A stretch of 64,000 nt of DNA, taken from assembly GCF_028372415.1 (NCBI RefSeq), contig NC_092872.1:10546001-10610000 (forward strand), read 5' to 3'. This document shows positions 32,433 through 42,698 of the stretch, piece by piece. The notes beneath the pieces were generated by a model that worked only from the letters and a program-made list of their open reading frames with translations, was not told where the DNA came from and did no database searches. The DNA comes from Notamacropus eugenii (taxonomy: Eukaryota > Chordata > Mammalia > Diprotodontia > Macropodidae). Made by a program: the position numbers and the translations under genes. Numbering within the stretch: the first letter of the stretch is position 1; every line of letters starts with the position of its first letter.

Positions 32433-33138
32433 ATAATAAAGGAGAAATTCCTTTGGTCAGGAGAAAGGTAATTGGGGTTAGGGATATGCGAATTGGTTAA
32501 GTTCTAGGGTGAATATTCAGAACTCCTGTCCTCTGAACCTGGGAGGGACCCATTTCCCTTTTCTCACTGAGGTCTTTGCTTTCTCCCCAGGCCTTAGTGG
32601 CTTTCTCCCAGGACCTCTGGAGGGGGGTGACTGACTCTACTGAGTCATGGCACCCTGAGAAATAACAGAACTCACCCACTCCACCTTTTTTTTTTGACAG
32701 TTGCTAGGAAATGAATCTATGGGAACCCCTTCCCTAGCAGGGCCTCCTGTTTATTATCTCTGCTAATCCGCCCAAGAAATGGAAAATTAGAAAAACCCAA
32801 CAGAGGCCTCCTCCAGAGGACAACTTACTCTCCAGTCCCACCACCAGGATAACAAAGGAGAGGCCAAGGAAAGAAAGTGTTGTCTTTCCAGGGAGGGGCC
32901 TTCTCCCTGACATCACAGAAGGTCAATGGAAAGGACTGCCCAGGGCTTCTCACTCATCCTCATTGGGTGGGAATATTGGTGAATATTGGGGGTTGGGAAG
33001 AGAGGGACAAAGACTGGGCAGACGTAACATTGCACTTGCTTGTCAAAAATCCCTGTTACCACCACCTCCCAATGGCTCAGACGGGAGATGCCTTGCCTTC
33101 AGGTTTGGGCTTTGAAATATGGCCCTGAGCCTTATAAT
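32433..33138. other. No recognised feature
   Basis: About 0.7 kb of single-copy-looking sequence with no domain in its short frames. Confidence 0.4.
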
Positions 33139-33139
33139 A

Positions 33140-33380
33140 AATGGCAAGAGCTGACATTCCTACAGCATTTTAAGGTTTTCAAAGTCCTTTGTAGGCCTTA
33201 TGTCATTTGATCCTCACCGCATCCTGGTGAGGGAAAGGCTACAGGTATCATTACCTACATTTGACAGATGAAAAAATGCCAGTAAACCAACTTGCCTGTG
33301 GGCACAGGACTAGTAAGTTACCAGCTGAAATTTGAATGTAGGTCTTCTGATGAGAAATCTGGTTCTCTCACATGCCTCTT
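33140..33380 (-). repeat. MIR-family CORE-SINE
   Basis: 'tccttt(g)taggccttatg'-type tail, 'catcctggtgagggaaaggc' and a reversed head with 'tttgaatgtaggtcttctga'. Confidence 0.75.
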
Positions 33381-33404
33381 ATATTCATAAAGGCTTCTGA
33401 TTTA

Positions 33405-33640
33405 CGTTGGACTCCAGAGCTGGTGAGGACCATCTGATCCAACCTCATTTTACAGAAAAGGAAACTGAGCCCCACGGAGACTAAGTGATTTGCCCAGGGT
33501 CACGTGCCCTCCCTTCTTTCTATAATCCCTCATCTCTCAGTAGGTATGAGAGCTAGGCTTTGAACCTAGTCCCCCAACTTCAGGCCCATGATCATCCAGG
33601 AGTATCAGAGGCAGGATTTAAATCCAGGTCCTCTTACCCC
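33405..33640 (-). repeat. MIR-type SINE, interrupted
   Basis: 'acctcattttacagaaaagg' and 'tgatttgcccagggtcacgt' mark the CORE. Two head-like segments follow ('ggctttgaacctagtccccc', 'aggatttaaatccaggtcct'), which suggests two overlapping copies. Confidence 0.7.
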
Positions 33641-33724
33641 AGTCAATTTTCTTTTTCTCTCTCATTTGATTCTTACAATCACCCTTTGATAAGTAGCTCA
33701 GGGACTGTGATCCCCATTCCTTAA

Positions 33725-33826
33725 GGATTCCTTGTCAACTCCTTAGGGTCAGAATCTTGAAGTTCTCAGCACCTGGCACAGTGTTTTGCAAACAGCAGGT
33801 GCTTAATAGATGTTTTTTAAATTGTA
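33725..33826 (+). repeat. L2/MIR 3' tail
   Basis: 'ctcagcacctggcacagtgt' and 'agcaggtgcttaatagatgt'. Confidence 0.7.
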
Positions 33827-33829
33827 CAT

Positions 33830-33958
33830 TGACTTTTATAGAGGTTCAGAGAGAGGAAGGGATTTGCTCAGGGTGACTATACTCTTAGGAAGCACGGGAG
33901 AGCCCAAGTCACCTAACTCCAAAACAAGCGCTCTTTCTATTGGCCCTCATCCCTCTCC
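33830..33958 (-). repeat. MIR-type SINE fragment
   Basis: 'ggatttgctcagggtgacta' and 'gcgctctttctattggccc' are the CORE and head. Confidence 0.65.
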
Positions 33959-34087
33959 ACATCCAGCCCAGGATCCATCCCTCCATCCCTTAATTTCAGT
34001 TCCTTCTTCACTATCTCATTATTGGCATAACCACATGTAGCCACATATTTCCAGTGATGGGTGTGAGTTGAGGTCAGTGTAAGGAAT

Positions 34088-34225
34088 ATTAAAGACTCAC
34101 ATTTCTGCAGTTCTTCAGCACTTACAATGGCCTCCCCACAATACTTAGTGACATACACGGTACAAGTATCCTCATCCCCAGTTTGCAGACTGTGAAACAA
34201 GGGTCACAGTCGGTAGCCTCAGGGT
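34088..34225 (-). repeat. MIR-type SINE tail half
   Basis: 'acatttctgcagttcttcag' and 'tcctcatccccagtttgcag' are reversed 3' blocks. Confidence 0.65.
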
Positions 34226-34244
34226 TGAGAGCTTGGGGAGCAAA

Positions 34245-34422
34245 CTCTACTTTGGTTCCATGGCCTCTGGAGTCAGAGGATCCAAATTCAAATCATAAAT
34301 TTTGATGACTCTGGGTAATTCATTTAGCCTGCCTTAATTCAATTTCTTTATCTACAAAATGAGGGGTTGGATTGGATGATCTCTGAGGTTCCTTCAGACC
34401 CCAGATCTATGATGTTTCTTTG
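34245..34422 (+). repeat. MIR-type SINE, full length
   Basis: 'cctctggagtcagaggatcc', 'tctacaaaatgaggggttgg' and 'ggatgatctctgaggttcct' run in order. Confidence 0.85.
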
Positions 34423-34880
34423 CTCACCTTCAAAGGTCTATGGTTTCATCTCTCTTTCAGCATAGATCCTACTCCTCAGACTCTATAGATGGATTTCACA
34501 TCCATTTCAGCCTCCCTCCCCCCCAAAATGTTATTACAAAACAAAACAAAACACAATCATCCACGGGAGGTCAACCATCTGGTGATAAGCTTTCTAGCCT
34601 TAGTTAGTCTGGTATGTTGACACAAGAACACATAGTCTGGAAGCCCTTCCAGCTTGGTACTCAGTTACTTCCAGACCCTTGGTGTCCTGGTCTCCAAGAG
34701 CCCAGCAGTACCTCCCTATGAGAAGGGGAGGTGTTCAAGAGGGATATCAGTGAAGATAAATGCTACCCTGACCAATGAATTGCAGGTAGACAGCATCTGC
34801 TTAGGGTCCAACTTGGTCTAGGTTAAGAGAAAGATTTGGTTTTGTTTTTCCCTTTTAAAAAACTCTCTCCCCTGGTCCCT
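34423..34880. other. No recognised feature
   Basis: Unassigned; contains a short (AAAAC)n run at about 34,537-34,553. Confidence 0.4.
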
Positions 34881-34889
34881 TTTCTGGAC

Positions 34890-35300
34890 ATCTGGTGTAG
34901 CTCAACTCCTCCACTGGTTATTCTCTATGATTAACATACAATCCTCTCCCCTCTGAACTCACCATTTCCTCCATTGCTTTTTTCCCTGGCAGTTCTGGTC
35001 TATAACATACTCCAAATCCCTTTCTCTACTTCACCCCCCCGCAGTCATTAATCAATCAGCATGGTCTATCCCCTCTGCCTGGCAGGGACTCCCTCCGAAT
35101 CTCCACCTTTCAGAACATTTCTTTTCCTTCAAGACAACTTTGGTGCCACTTCCTCCAGAGAAGACATCTGATTCCCCCAGGGAAACGTGTTCTCTTCCTC
35201 CTCTACTTCTTCTAGAGTTTCCTTGTCCCCTTCATTCCAAGTCTGGTACATTTGCATAAGACTGTCCTCTTTGGTGGAGAGAGTGATTACTAGAAGCTTC
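34890..35300 (+). repeat. L2 LINE fragment, weak
   Basis: 'ttccttcaagacaactttgg' and 'gccacttcctccagagaaga' fit the L2 'caaatgccacctcctccag' block; the remainder is poorly conserved. Confidence 0.55.
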
Positions 35301-35534
35301 TTATCTGGAGTGTCCTAGAACCCCAAAGATCTCTCCTGTCCCAAGCTGTGATTAGCTGTACTCTTTACAGGCACATCATTCTCTCCACCAATAAGGAGAG
35401 TCATATGTAAATTCACCAGACTTGAACCTAGGTGACACTTGTTTTACATTTACTTATACACAGTTTTTTTACGGTAGAGTACATTTTCAAAATATTTTCC
35501 CAGTTAAGATTGAGTCTTGCTTTCTGGGATCAAA

Positions 35535-35695
35535 CTGAGTCAATCTAATCCTTCTCCCATGTAACATGACTTCAGATATTTAAAGAGATATCCTCCCTAT
35601 ATCTTTCTTTTTCTCAGAGGAAAACATTTTCAGCACCTTTAAACAGTTTTCTCATAGCATGGTTACTCCAGCTCCTTCCCAACTAGGCCTGTAGT
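35535..35695 (-). repeat. CR1/L3 LINE fragment
   Basis: 'gacttcagatatttaaagag' and 'tttctttttctcagaggaaa' are the reverse of the L3 region that reads 'ggagaagagaagactt...' elsewhere in this window. The 7SL pseudogene lies beside it. Confidence 0.6.
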
Positions 35696-35731
35696 TGGAG
35701 AGATGGTAATCCCTCCCTCCTGCCCTTTTTT

Positions 35732-36010
35732 AAGACTGCGTATCCCTTCTTCAACCAAGCTGGAAGTATAAGTACTACTCATGGACCTAGTCCAGTTACT
35801 GATTGGCATGGGAGCCTTGACTTGCCTCCTTGTTCACATGGACTGGTTTACCCTTCCTCAGGCATACTATTGACCCCCTGCTATCAGCATACTGATGCTG
35901 TACTTAGTGCAGCTGTTCTATTGGCCATTTAAAGTTAGAACTCTGGAGCTCAGATATACCATCATTGACCTCCCCAATAGCTGGGATTGACATGGTGTGC
36001 CATACACAGC
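35732..36010 (-). pseudogene. 7SL (signal recognition particle) RNA pseudogene
   Basis: 7SL RNA is the scaffold of the signal recognition particle, which targets secretory proteins to the ER. Read on the minus strand, about 279 bases match 7SL RNA (about 300 nt) from end to end in order. Plus-strand landmarks are 'tgattggcatgggagccttg' (35,799-35,818), 'gactggtttacccttcctca' (35,839-35,858), 'actgatgctgtacttagtgc' (35,890-35,909) and 'tccccaatagctgggattga' (35,971-35,990), the last being the reverse of the 5' 'CCCAGCTACTCGGGAGGCTG' block. Many substitutions and losses rule out a working gene. A T6 run at 35,726-35,731 may be the remains of a poly(A) tail, which would indicate LINE-mediated retroposition; no clear duplication is visible. 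Confidence 0.85.
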
Positions 36011-36124
36011 CGCTCCCCTCCCAGGTAATAGATAGCAACTCCACATAGGATAACAAATGATCTATAAAAAAGCCAACTATACTCCTTATCAAAATGACAG
36101 GGGTACAAGATTAGAGTTCAAAGA

Positions 36125-36292
36125 GAAAAGCAAGTGGTATAGTAGAAAGAGTTTTGGGCTTAAAATAAGGAGACCTGGATTCTAGGACTGGCTCTGTTGA
36201 TGACTTGCTATGTGATCTTGGACATGTGCTCTCCCCACTTTTGGGGTCCAGTTTCTGCATTTGGGAAGCGAGGGAGTTGGGTCTACATATGT
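36125..36292 (+). repeat. MIR-type SINE
   Basis: 'agaaagagttttgggcttaa' and 'gagacctggattctaggact' are the head; the CORE is worn. Confidence 0.65.
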
Positions 36293-36615
36293 GCGAGGTC
36301 TAACATCCGAATCCCTTTAAATCACAGATGCTTCTGCTCCCATGAAATGTTTGGGGTGGGAAGGAGGACATTTCCAACTGTGGGTCTGCCAGGGACACCA
36401 AGTTCTGGGCTTGATCCCATAGTGGGGGGCCCCTGGGTTCGAGGTGACGCACAGTGGCCAGAGCTGGAGTTCTTCCTGCTGGGTGGTCTCCAGCAGTGAT
36501 CTCCAGCCAGCACCCAGCAGAGAGGAGACTCAATCATTAAATTTTACACCTCAACCACAAGCCTGCTCTTCTGTTGACAATCAAAACAGAGGTCCAAGAT
36601 GGAGTCAGCTGAGAG
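36293..36615. other. No recognised feature
   Basis: GC-richer sequence with open frames in several phases on both strands; no domain recognised. Confidence 0.4.
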
Positions 36616-36617
36616 CC

Positions 36618-36842
36618 TCAGAATCAGTATGGCAAAGTGGAGAAACTCTGGACCAAGAGGCAGGATATTCCCCTTCTTATCTTGGCTCTGTTCCTGACTT
36701 CCTATATGATCCTGGACAAATGAACACTCCTACATGAGCCTCAGTAAGCTCATCTGAAAAATGGAAGTTGGTATAAAAATGAACTAGATCTTTTCTTTTT
36801 AATTCTCATCAGGCTCTAGCAATTCAAATTCTGTGTTCTTCC
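36618..36842 (+). repeat. MIR-type SINE
   Basis: 'cagtatggcaaagtggagaa' (head), 'ctcatctgaaaaatggaagt' (CORE) and 'caggctctagcaattcaaat' (3' end). Confidence 0.7.
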
Positions 36843-36884
36843 ATGTTCTGATGTCCCTCCCAGTACTAAAGGTCTGTGTTCTGA

Positions 36885-37000
36885 GTGAATAAAATGGCAT
36901 TTATTTAGTAGGTAATTAAATGCCTGTGATGTATATGAGAGACGGTCCCTCGCCCTCAAAAAGCTCATATTATAATAGGGAGAGACAACACACATGTAGG
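36885..37000 (-). repeat. L2 3' end
   Basis: 'ggtccctcgccctcaaaaag' is the reverse of 'ctccttgagggcaggga'. Confidence 0.75.
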
Positions 37001-37204
37001 GGAGTAGTAGCCGGGAGAAGGGTCAAGTTTCAGGGAAGGCAAATGAAGCCACTGAGAAATCACGGAATGAGGGGTGGAAGAGGATGGGTTGGGGAGAATG
37101 GTGCACAGGGTGAGTTAGAAGGAAGACAATAGTAAAGTCAGGCCAGATAGTTGGGATGAACTAGGTGTGGTCAGTTCTCACTGATCTCATGGCCCCAGGA
37201 TAGG

Positions 37205-37452
37205 AGCTAGAGTGGCACAGGGGACACAGATCTCAGTGCTGGGGTCAGGAAGACCTGAGTTCAAATCCAGCCTCAGATACTTACTAGTTGTGTGACCCTG
37301 GGCAAGTCGCTTAACCTCCATTTGCCTTAGCTTCCTCATCTATACAATGGGGATAAGGATAACCTCCCAGGGTTGTTGTGAGGATCAGTGAGATAATAAT
37401 TATAAAGTGCCTGGCATATAGTAAATGCTGTATAGATATTAGCTATTATTAT
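37205..37452 (+). mobile_element. CORE-SINE, full length and well kept
   Basis: Head 'gagctagagtggcacagggg', B-box-like 'gagttcaaatcc', core 'cctcatctatacaatgggga', tail 'gtgcctggcatatagtaaat'. One of the better preserved copies. Confidence 0.9.
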
Positions 37453-37544
37453 GAATAATTATAATGTAGCAGTTGTGGCAGGGAGACCTGGCAAGAAATT
37501 AGTGATAAGATCTCACTGAGTGGCTGGAGCCGAACAGATAGAAC

Positions 37545-37815
37545 AACAGTGATAACAATAATAGTGTTTACCAAACACTGCAGCATTTGTAAAGTATGCA
37601 TGTTATCTCTCTTATCTTCGTGGGTTAACCTCTCTAATCTTTATGATAACCCTGTGAGGTAGGTACTATTATCATCCCCATTTTACAGTTAAAGAAACTG
37701 AGGCTAGAGAGGTTAAATGACTTTTCCAGAATCATACAGCTATCGAGTCCCTGAGACAGAATTTGAACTCCTACGTTCCTGATAACAAGTCTAACACTTC
37801 AGCCACTGCACCACT
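37545..37815 (-). mobile_element. MIR-family CORE-SINE, full length
   Basis: Tail 'accctgtgaggtaggtacta', CORE 'taaagaaactgaggctagag' and head 'cttcagccactgcaccactt' (reversed). Confidence 0.85.
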
Positions 37816-38410
37816 TAACTCTGATATCATCCTATAACCTTCCTCCTAGCTGTAACAGCCTATAAAGAGATGTTTTATTTTCTCCCTACAAAAGAAGGCC
37901 TTTATGACTGGGAGAAGCATTATTACCCCACAAAATTTCTACCGGTCAAAATCAGTGCTTTCTAGGGTGAGTCAGCTTAATGGTTAGACCTCTGGTGAAC
38001 AGGTCAAGGTTATCAGTTTGACCTCCATGTTCTCAGTTAACTATATAGAACAGAACTCAGTTTCCCAGCCCTGGAGTGACGCATAAATGTGTATTGTGGG
38101 GGTACTGAGCAGTGGATTGCTCAGGGGGCTGGTCTGAACATGTGGAGACATAACGTGGTAGAGGAGGAGGAGGATGTAGGATGATGCAGGAGGATGCAAA
38201 GGACATCTTTATAGAAGAGGCATAGCCCATATCAACACATCTCTCTGTGCAGGCTCCTGAAAAGAAGAGTGGTGACTGCTTTAGGGCCTTTCTAGGCAAA
38301 GACAAGAGAAGATGGACTGAGTTTGCAAAAAGGCTGGTTAAAGCTGGGAGTCAGGAAGGACTTCCTGGCCTGGTGAACTCCAGAATGGGCAGGTAAGGAG
38401 GGGAGAATCA
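37816..38410. other. No recognised feature
   Basis: Unassigned; the 38,160-38,205 segment is GGA/GAT-rich. Confidence 0.4.
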
Positions 38411-38411
38411 C

Positions 38412-38645
38412 TGTAAGGTTAACGTTGAGAGGAAACACACTTCTACAGCGTTTCAGGGTTTACAAAGTGACTTCATCAAAAAAGCAATTTGCATAGTATA
38501 AATATTCTTGTCACTTTGTTTTTAATAACTGATTCTTAGTGATGTGAACTTATTTGTCTAAAGTTACATAGCTATGACGTGTCATGGACAGGAGTTGACT
38601 CGAGGTCTGACTGCAAATCCAACGTCCTTTCTACTGTAACATGCT
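38412..38645 (-). repeat. MIR-type SINE, decayed
   Basis: 'cttctacagcgtttcagggt' and 'aagttacatagctatgacgt' are the tail and CORE. Confidence 0.6.
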
Positions 38646-39115
38646 AGAGAGAGGATCGGTAGGTCTTTACCAATGATTTGCAGCTCTAAAGACACAGATA
38701 GAACTCTTTCCCCTAACCCCTAACATGGGAAGAAAACTGAGATCCAGTATTTAGTGAAATCCCTGCTGGGTAATAGAGGGAAGCCGAGAGTACTTGGAAC
38801 CCAATCCTGACCTCTTGGATCTGACACCAGATTTTCCATCACTAAGCCACCTTGTCCTTGGAGAACCACAAGAACGACACAAGGGGAAACATTTCCGTAG
38901 GGTTTGTGTAGGGAGAGGGAGGACAGGCATTGAAAAGCCCTTGAAGACAGGTACATCTGCCTTTGAGGTGTGGTCCAAAGCCCTGCCATTCATGTGACTC
39001 CTTCTAAAGTTACCTTGTACAGATCTCGACCCCCTGATGACCAGAAAAAGAAAGTTCCCTCCACTGAAATCCTTGGGACAAAAACAGAAATGAATAAATA
39101 TAACAATAGGTGGAA
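38646..39115. other. No recognised feature
   Basis: Unassigned, with overlapping frames on both strands and no domain. Confidence 0.4.
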
Positions 39116-39116
39116 T

Positions 39117-39178
39117 ATGTATATATATATACGTATGTATATATCCACAATACTTATATACATACAGACACGCATATA
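39117..39178. repeat. TA/TATG-rich microsatellite
   Basis: TATATATA and TATGTATA units precede a SINE. Confidence 0.85.
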
Positions 39179-39179
39179 C

Positions 39180-39412
39180 TATAAGCTAGATGACACAGTA
39201 TATAGAGCACTGGCCCTGGAGTTAGAAAGATCTGAGTTCAAATCTGGCTTCAGACACTTGCTAGCCATGTGACCCTGGGAAAGTCACTTAACCTTGTTTC
39301 CTCATCTGTAAAATGAATTGTAGAGGGAAACAACAAACTACTCCAGTATCTTTGGTGTGAAAATTCCATATAGCATCATGAAGAGTTGGACATGACTGAA
39401 ATATGTAAGATC
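39180..39412 (+). mobile_element. tRNA-CORE-RTE SINE, full length
   Basis: Head 'agctagatgacacagtatat', B-box-like 'gagttcaaatct', core 'cctcatctgtaaaatgaatt', RTE tail 'gaagagttggacatgactga'. Confidence 0.9.
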
Positions 39413-39569
39413 TTTTCCTTTTTCTTTGGTCTATTTGGGGTATAGACCAAATAGTGCTGTTTTCTGGGTCAAAGAATATGCATTATTTAGTAATTTTAAG
39501 ATGTAATTCCCAATTGCTTTCCAGAATGGCTGGACCAACTCACAGTTCCACCAATCATGAATTAATGTG

Positions 39570-39672
39570 ATTTCAATAAGCATTTATTATTATGTACTGT
39601 GCTAAAGGGAGAGAAAGGGAGTGAAACAAAGAAAGGAAAAAAATAGTCCCTTTCCTCAGGAGTTGCCCTAAA
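39570..39672 (-). repeat. L2/MIR 3' tail at the L1 inversion junction
   Basis: 'ttcaataagcatttattatt' and 'agtccctttcctcaggagtt' are a reversed LINE2-type end. Confidence 0.6.
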
Positions 39673-39744
39673 ATATTTACAATGGCCTCTTTTATAGTGT
39701 CAAAGAACTAGAAATTAAGGTGTTGTTCATCAATTGGTTGGTGG

Positions 39745-39918
39745 TTAACCTTCATTCTCAAAGAGAACCAAAATGACGTCTTTGTTGGAGTTGGGTTATA
39801 GTGTGTCTGTGTGGCTTAAACCAAAACAAGTATGAAATGCTCGACTACAGGTCGACTACATAGTCTATATGAACATTTGGGGTGGAGATGTCTCTAAATT
39901 TGCGCATCTCTAGTTAGA
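39745..39918 (+). repeat. Unnamed SINE-like repeat inside L1
   Basis: 'cattctcaaagagaaccaaa', 'gaacatttggggtggagatg' and 'aaatttgcgcatctctag' belong to a dispersed marsupial-type repeat that I recognise but cannot name. It splits the L1 ORF2 C-terminal block. Confidence 0.6.
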
Positions 39919-40074
39919 GGCTTAACAAATTATAGTATGTAAATGTGATGAAATATTATTGTGCTGTAAGGAAATGATGAAACAAATACAGATAAACTTT
40001 GGAAGACTTGATGCAGAATGAAGGAAGCAGAACCAAGAAGATAATTTATATATAATAAAAACATTGCAAAAATG

Positions 40075-40084
40075 AACACTTTTA
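40075..40084. repeat. Target-site duplication, left copy
   Basis: 'aacactttta', identical to 42,689-42,698, bounds the HAL1 insertion. Confidence 0.85.
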
Positions 40085-40898
40085 TTTATTTTTAGATTTC
40101 AACATTCATTTCCACAAAATTTTGAGTTCCAATTTTTCTCCCCATCTCTCCCCTTCCCCCACCGCATAACACCTTGCACTCTGATTACCCCTTCCCTCAA
40201 TATACCCTCCCTTCTGTCATGCCCCACTCTTCCCTTATCTCCATCTTCTCTTTTTTCTTGTAGGGCAAGATAAATTTCTATACCCCATTACTTGTGTTTC
40301 TTATTTCCCAGTTATATGCAATAATAATTCTCAACATTCATTTCTAATACTTTGAATCCCAACTTCTCTCCCCTCTTCCCTCCCCATCCCTACTGAGAAG
40401 ACAAGCAATTCAATACAGGCTATATATGTGTTGTTTTGCAAAAGACTTCCATAATAATCATGCTGTGTAATACTAACTATATTGCCCTCTATCCTTCCCT
40501 GTCCCCCCTTTTTTTATTCTCTCATTTGACCTTGTCCCTTCCCAAAAGTGTTCACATCTAGTTACTCCCTTTTCCCATTTGTCCTCCTTTATATCATCCC
40601 CCTTGTCCCCTTCTCCCCTATTTTCCTGTAGTGTAAGCTAGATTTTCAAAGCAAATTTAGCGAGCATGTAATTCCCTCCTTAAGCCATATGTGAAGAGGG
40701 TAATCTTCACTTTTCCCCTCTCACCTTCTCCCTTTTCTCCTCCATTGAACAAGATTTTTCTTATCTCTTTTATAAGTTATAGCCTGCCCCATTCCATTTC
40801 TCCCTTTCTCCTCCCAGTATTTTCCTTCTTCATCCCTTAATTTTTATTTTATTTTTTTTCTGGATATCATTTCTTCTGATTCAACTCAACCTGTACTT

Positions 40899-40906
<8 letters not shown>

Positions 40907-40956
<50 letters not shown>
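40907..40956. repeat. (GT)n microsatellite inside HAL1 copy A
   Basis: About 24 GT units in the 3' non-coding part; copy B has only 'tatatgtatgtatataatcc' at the matching place (45,67x). Confidence 0.95.
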
Positions 40957-40959
<3 letters not shown>

Positions 40960-41074
40960 ATAATCCTTCCACCTACCCCAATACTGAGAAAAGTCTCAAG
41001 AGTTACAAAGATTCTCTTTTCATATAGGAATGTAAACAGTTCAGCTTTAGAAAGTCTTTTATGATTTCTCTTTC

Positions 41075-42099
41075 CTATTTATCTTTGAATACTTCTCTTG
41101 ATTCTTGTGTTTGAAAGCCAAATTTTCTATTCAGTTCTGGTCTTTTCATCAAGAATGCTTGAAAGTCCTCTATATCACTGAATGACCATTTATTCCCTTG
41201 AAGTATTATGCTTAGTTTTGCTGGGTAGGTGATTCTTGGTTTTAATCCCAGTTCCTTTGACTTCTGGAACATCCTGTTCCAAGACCTTTGATCCCTTAAT
41301 TTAGAAGCTGCCAGATCCTGTGTTGTCCTGATTGTATTTCCGCAATACTCGAATTGTTTCTTTTTAGCTGCTTGCAATATTTTCACCTTGACCTGGGAAC
41401 TCTGAAATTTGGCCACAGTATTCCTAGGGGTTTCTCTTTTCAGGTCTCTTTTAGGAGGTGATTGGTGGATTGTTTTAATATTTATTTTGCCCTCTGGTTC
41501 TAGAATATCAGGTCAATTTTCCTTGATAATTTCATGGAAGATAATGTCTAGGCTCTTTTTGTGATCATGGCTTTTAGGTAGTCCCATAATTTTTAAATTG
41601 TCTCTCCTGGATCTATTTTCCAGTTCAGTTGTTTTTCCAATGAGATGTTTCACATTATCTTCTATTTTTTCAAACTTTTGGTTTGTTTTCTAACTTCTTG
41701 GTTTATCTCATAGTCATTAGCTTCCCTGAACTCGATTCTCTCTTTCAAAGAACTATTTTGTTCACTGAGCTTTTGAACCTTCTTTTCCATTTGGCTAATT
41801 CTGCTTTTTAAACCTCCTTCTCCTCATTGATTTTTGGACCTCCTTTTCTAATTGTTAGCCTCTTTTTGAAGGTGCTATTTTCCTCAGCATTTTTTTTGGT
41901 TCTCCTTTACCAGGCTGCTGACATGCTTTTCAAGCTCTTCTATGGCCTGAGCCCATTTCATATTCATTTTGGAGGTACTGGATGCAGAGGCTTTAACTTC
42001 CTCTGACAGTACGCCTTGTTCTGAAAGGATGGAAGGAGATGCCTGTTCACCAAGAAAGTAGCCTTCTATGATCTTATTTTTTCCCCCTTTTTTGGGCAT
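41075..42099 (-). pseudogene. HAL1/L1 ORF1 (RNA-binding chaperone), disrupted
   Basis: ORF1p coats L1 RNA as a trimer. The start codon at 42,099-42,097 opens with 'MPKKGGKNK', as does the plus-strand copy at 48,929. The N-terminal 71 codons (to 41,884) lead into a coiled coil (heptad-like 'AIEELEKHVSSLVKENQKK'). The RRM region is frameshifted, with 'NLKIMGLP'-type remains near 41,600. The C-terminal domain is open over 113 codons (41,416-41,075), with 'YCGNTIRTTQDLAASKL' and 'KSKELGLKPRITYP'. The first and last open parts are in different frames, so no full protein can be made. A stop at 41,075 ends the frame, and no ORF2 follows. Confidence 0.88.
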
Positions 42100-42688
42100 T
42101 TTCCCAGCCAGTTACTTGACTTCTGAATCCTTTGTCAAGACGAGGGTCCTAGTGCACCTCCTCTCCCCAGTATGGTGCTCAAGGCTGAGGTTCAGATCAG
42201 CTGCTCAATTCTGCCAGAGGCTTTAAGCTGGGCTGCCTGCACAATGGACCCAGGCTGCTTTCAAGTAGGTGCCTGTTGCTGCCGCCTCCTGGGGCCAGTG
42301 CTGGGGGAACCCCATTCCCCTCTCTTCCAGCTGGGAAAGTCCTCCCACAATGACCTTAACAGCTTTTTTTGTCACTTGTGGGTTGAGGGATCTGGGACCC
42401 TCCCTGCTGGAAATTCTGTCCTGGAGGTCTGTTCAGGTCCCATTACTTCTAGTGCCCCTCAGCCGGGGCTGGGCTCCGCTCTGCTCAGTGACTCCTGAGA
42501 TAGATCTTTCCTGTCGGCCTTCCAGGTTACCTTTGGCTGGAAACCTCCTTCACTCTGTTGTTCTGTGGTTTCTGCTGCTGTAGAATTTGTTGAGAGCCAG
42601 TTTTTTAACAGGTATTTTGTGGGCTGTGGGGGAAGCATTGGAGTATATGTGTCTTTCTACTCCACCATCTTGGCTTCCTCTGGTTCCA

Positions 42689-42698
42689 AACACTTTTA
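42689..42698. repeat. Target-site duplication, right copy
   Basis: 'aacactttta', partner of 40,075-40,084. Confidence 0.85.

Larger units (their letters stand above)
40085..42688 (-). mobile_element. HAL1-type (ORF1-only) L1 element, copy A
   Basis: Minus orientation, 2604 bp. The 5' end ('gaagccaagatggtggagta' on the minus strand) lies at 42,65x-42,688; a 5' UTR of about 0.55 kb, ORF1 (42,099-41,075), about 0.99 kb of 3' non-coding DNA, and the L1-type 3' end with a T-rich (poly(A) complement) edge at 40,085 follow. No ORF2. It is flanked by a perfect 10-bp duplication, and removing it rejoins the host L1 3' UTR. HAL1s are known mammalian L1 derivatives that rely on L1 ORF2p in trans. Confidence 0.85.

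Noticed and set aside
18290..37452. tRNA genes suggested by A/B-box-like motifs (for example 18,290, 22,675, 37,205, 39,180)
   Set aside because: Each motif is the promoter-like head of a CORE-SINE followed by CORE and tail; no cloverleaf with a proper acceptor stem is visible.
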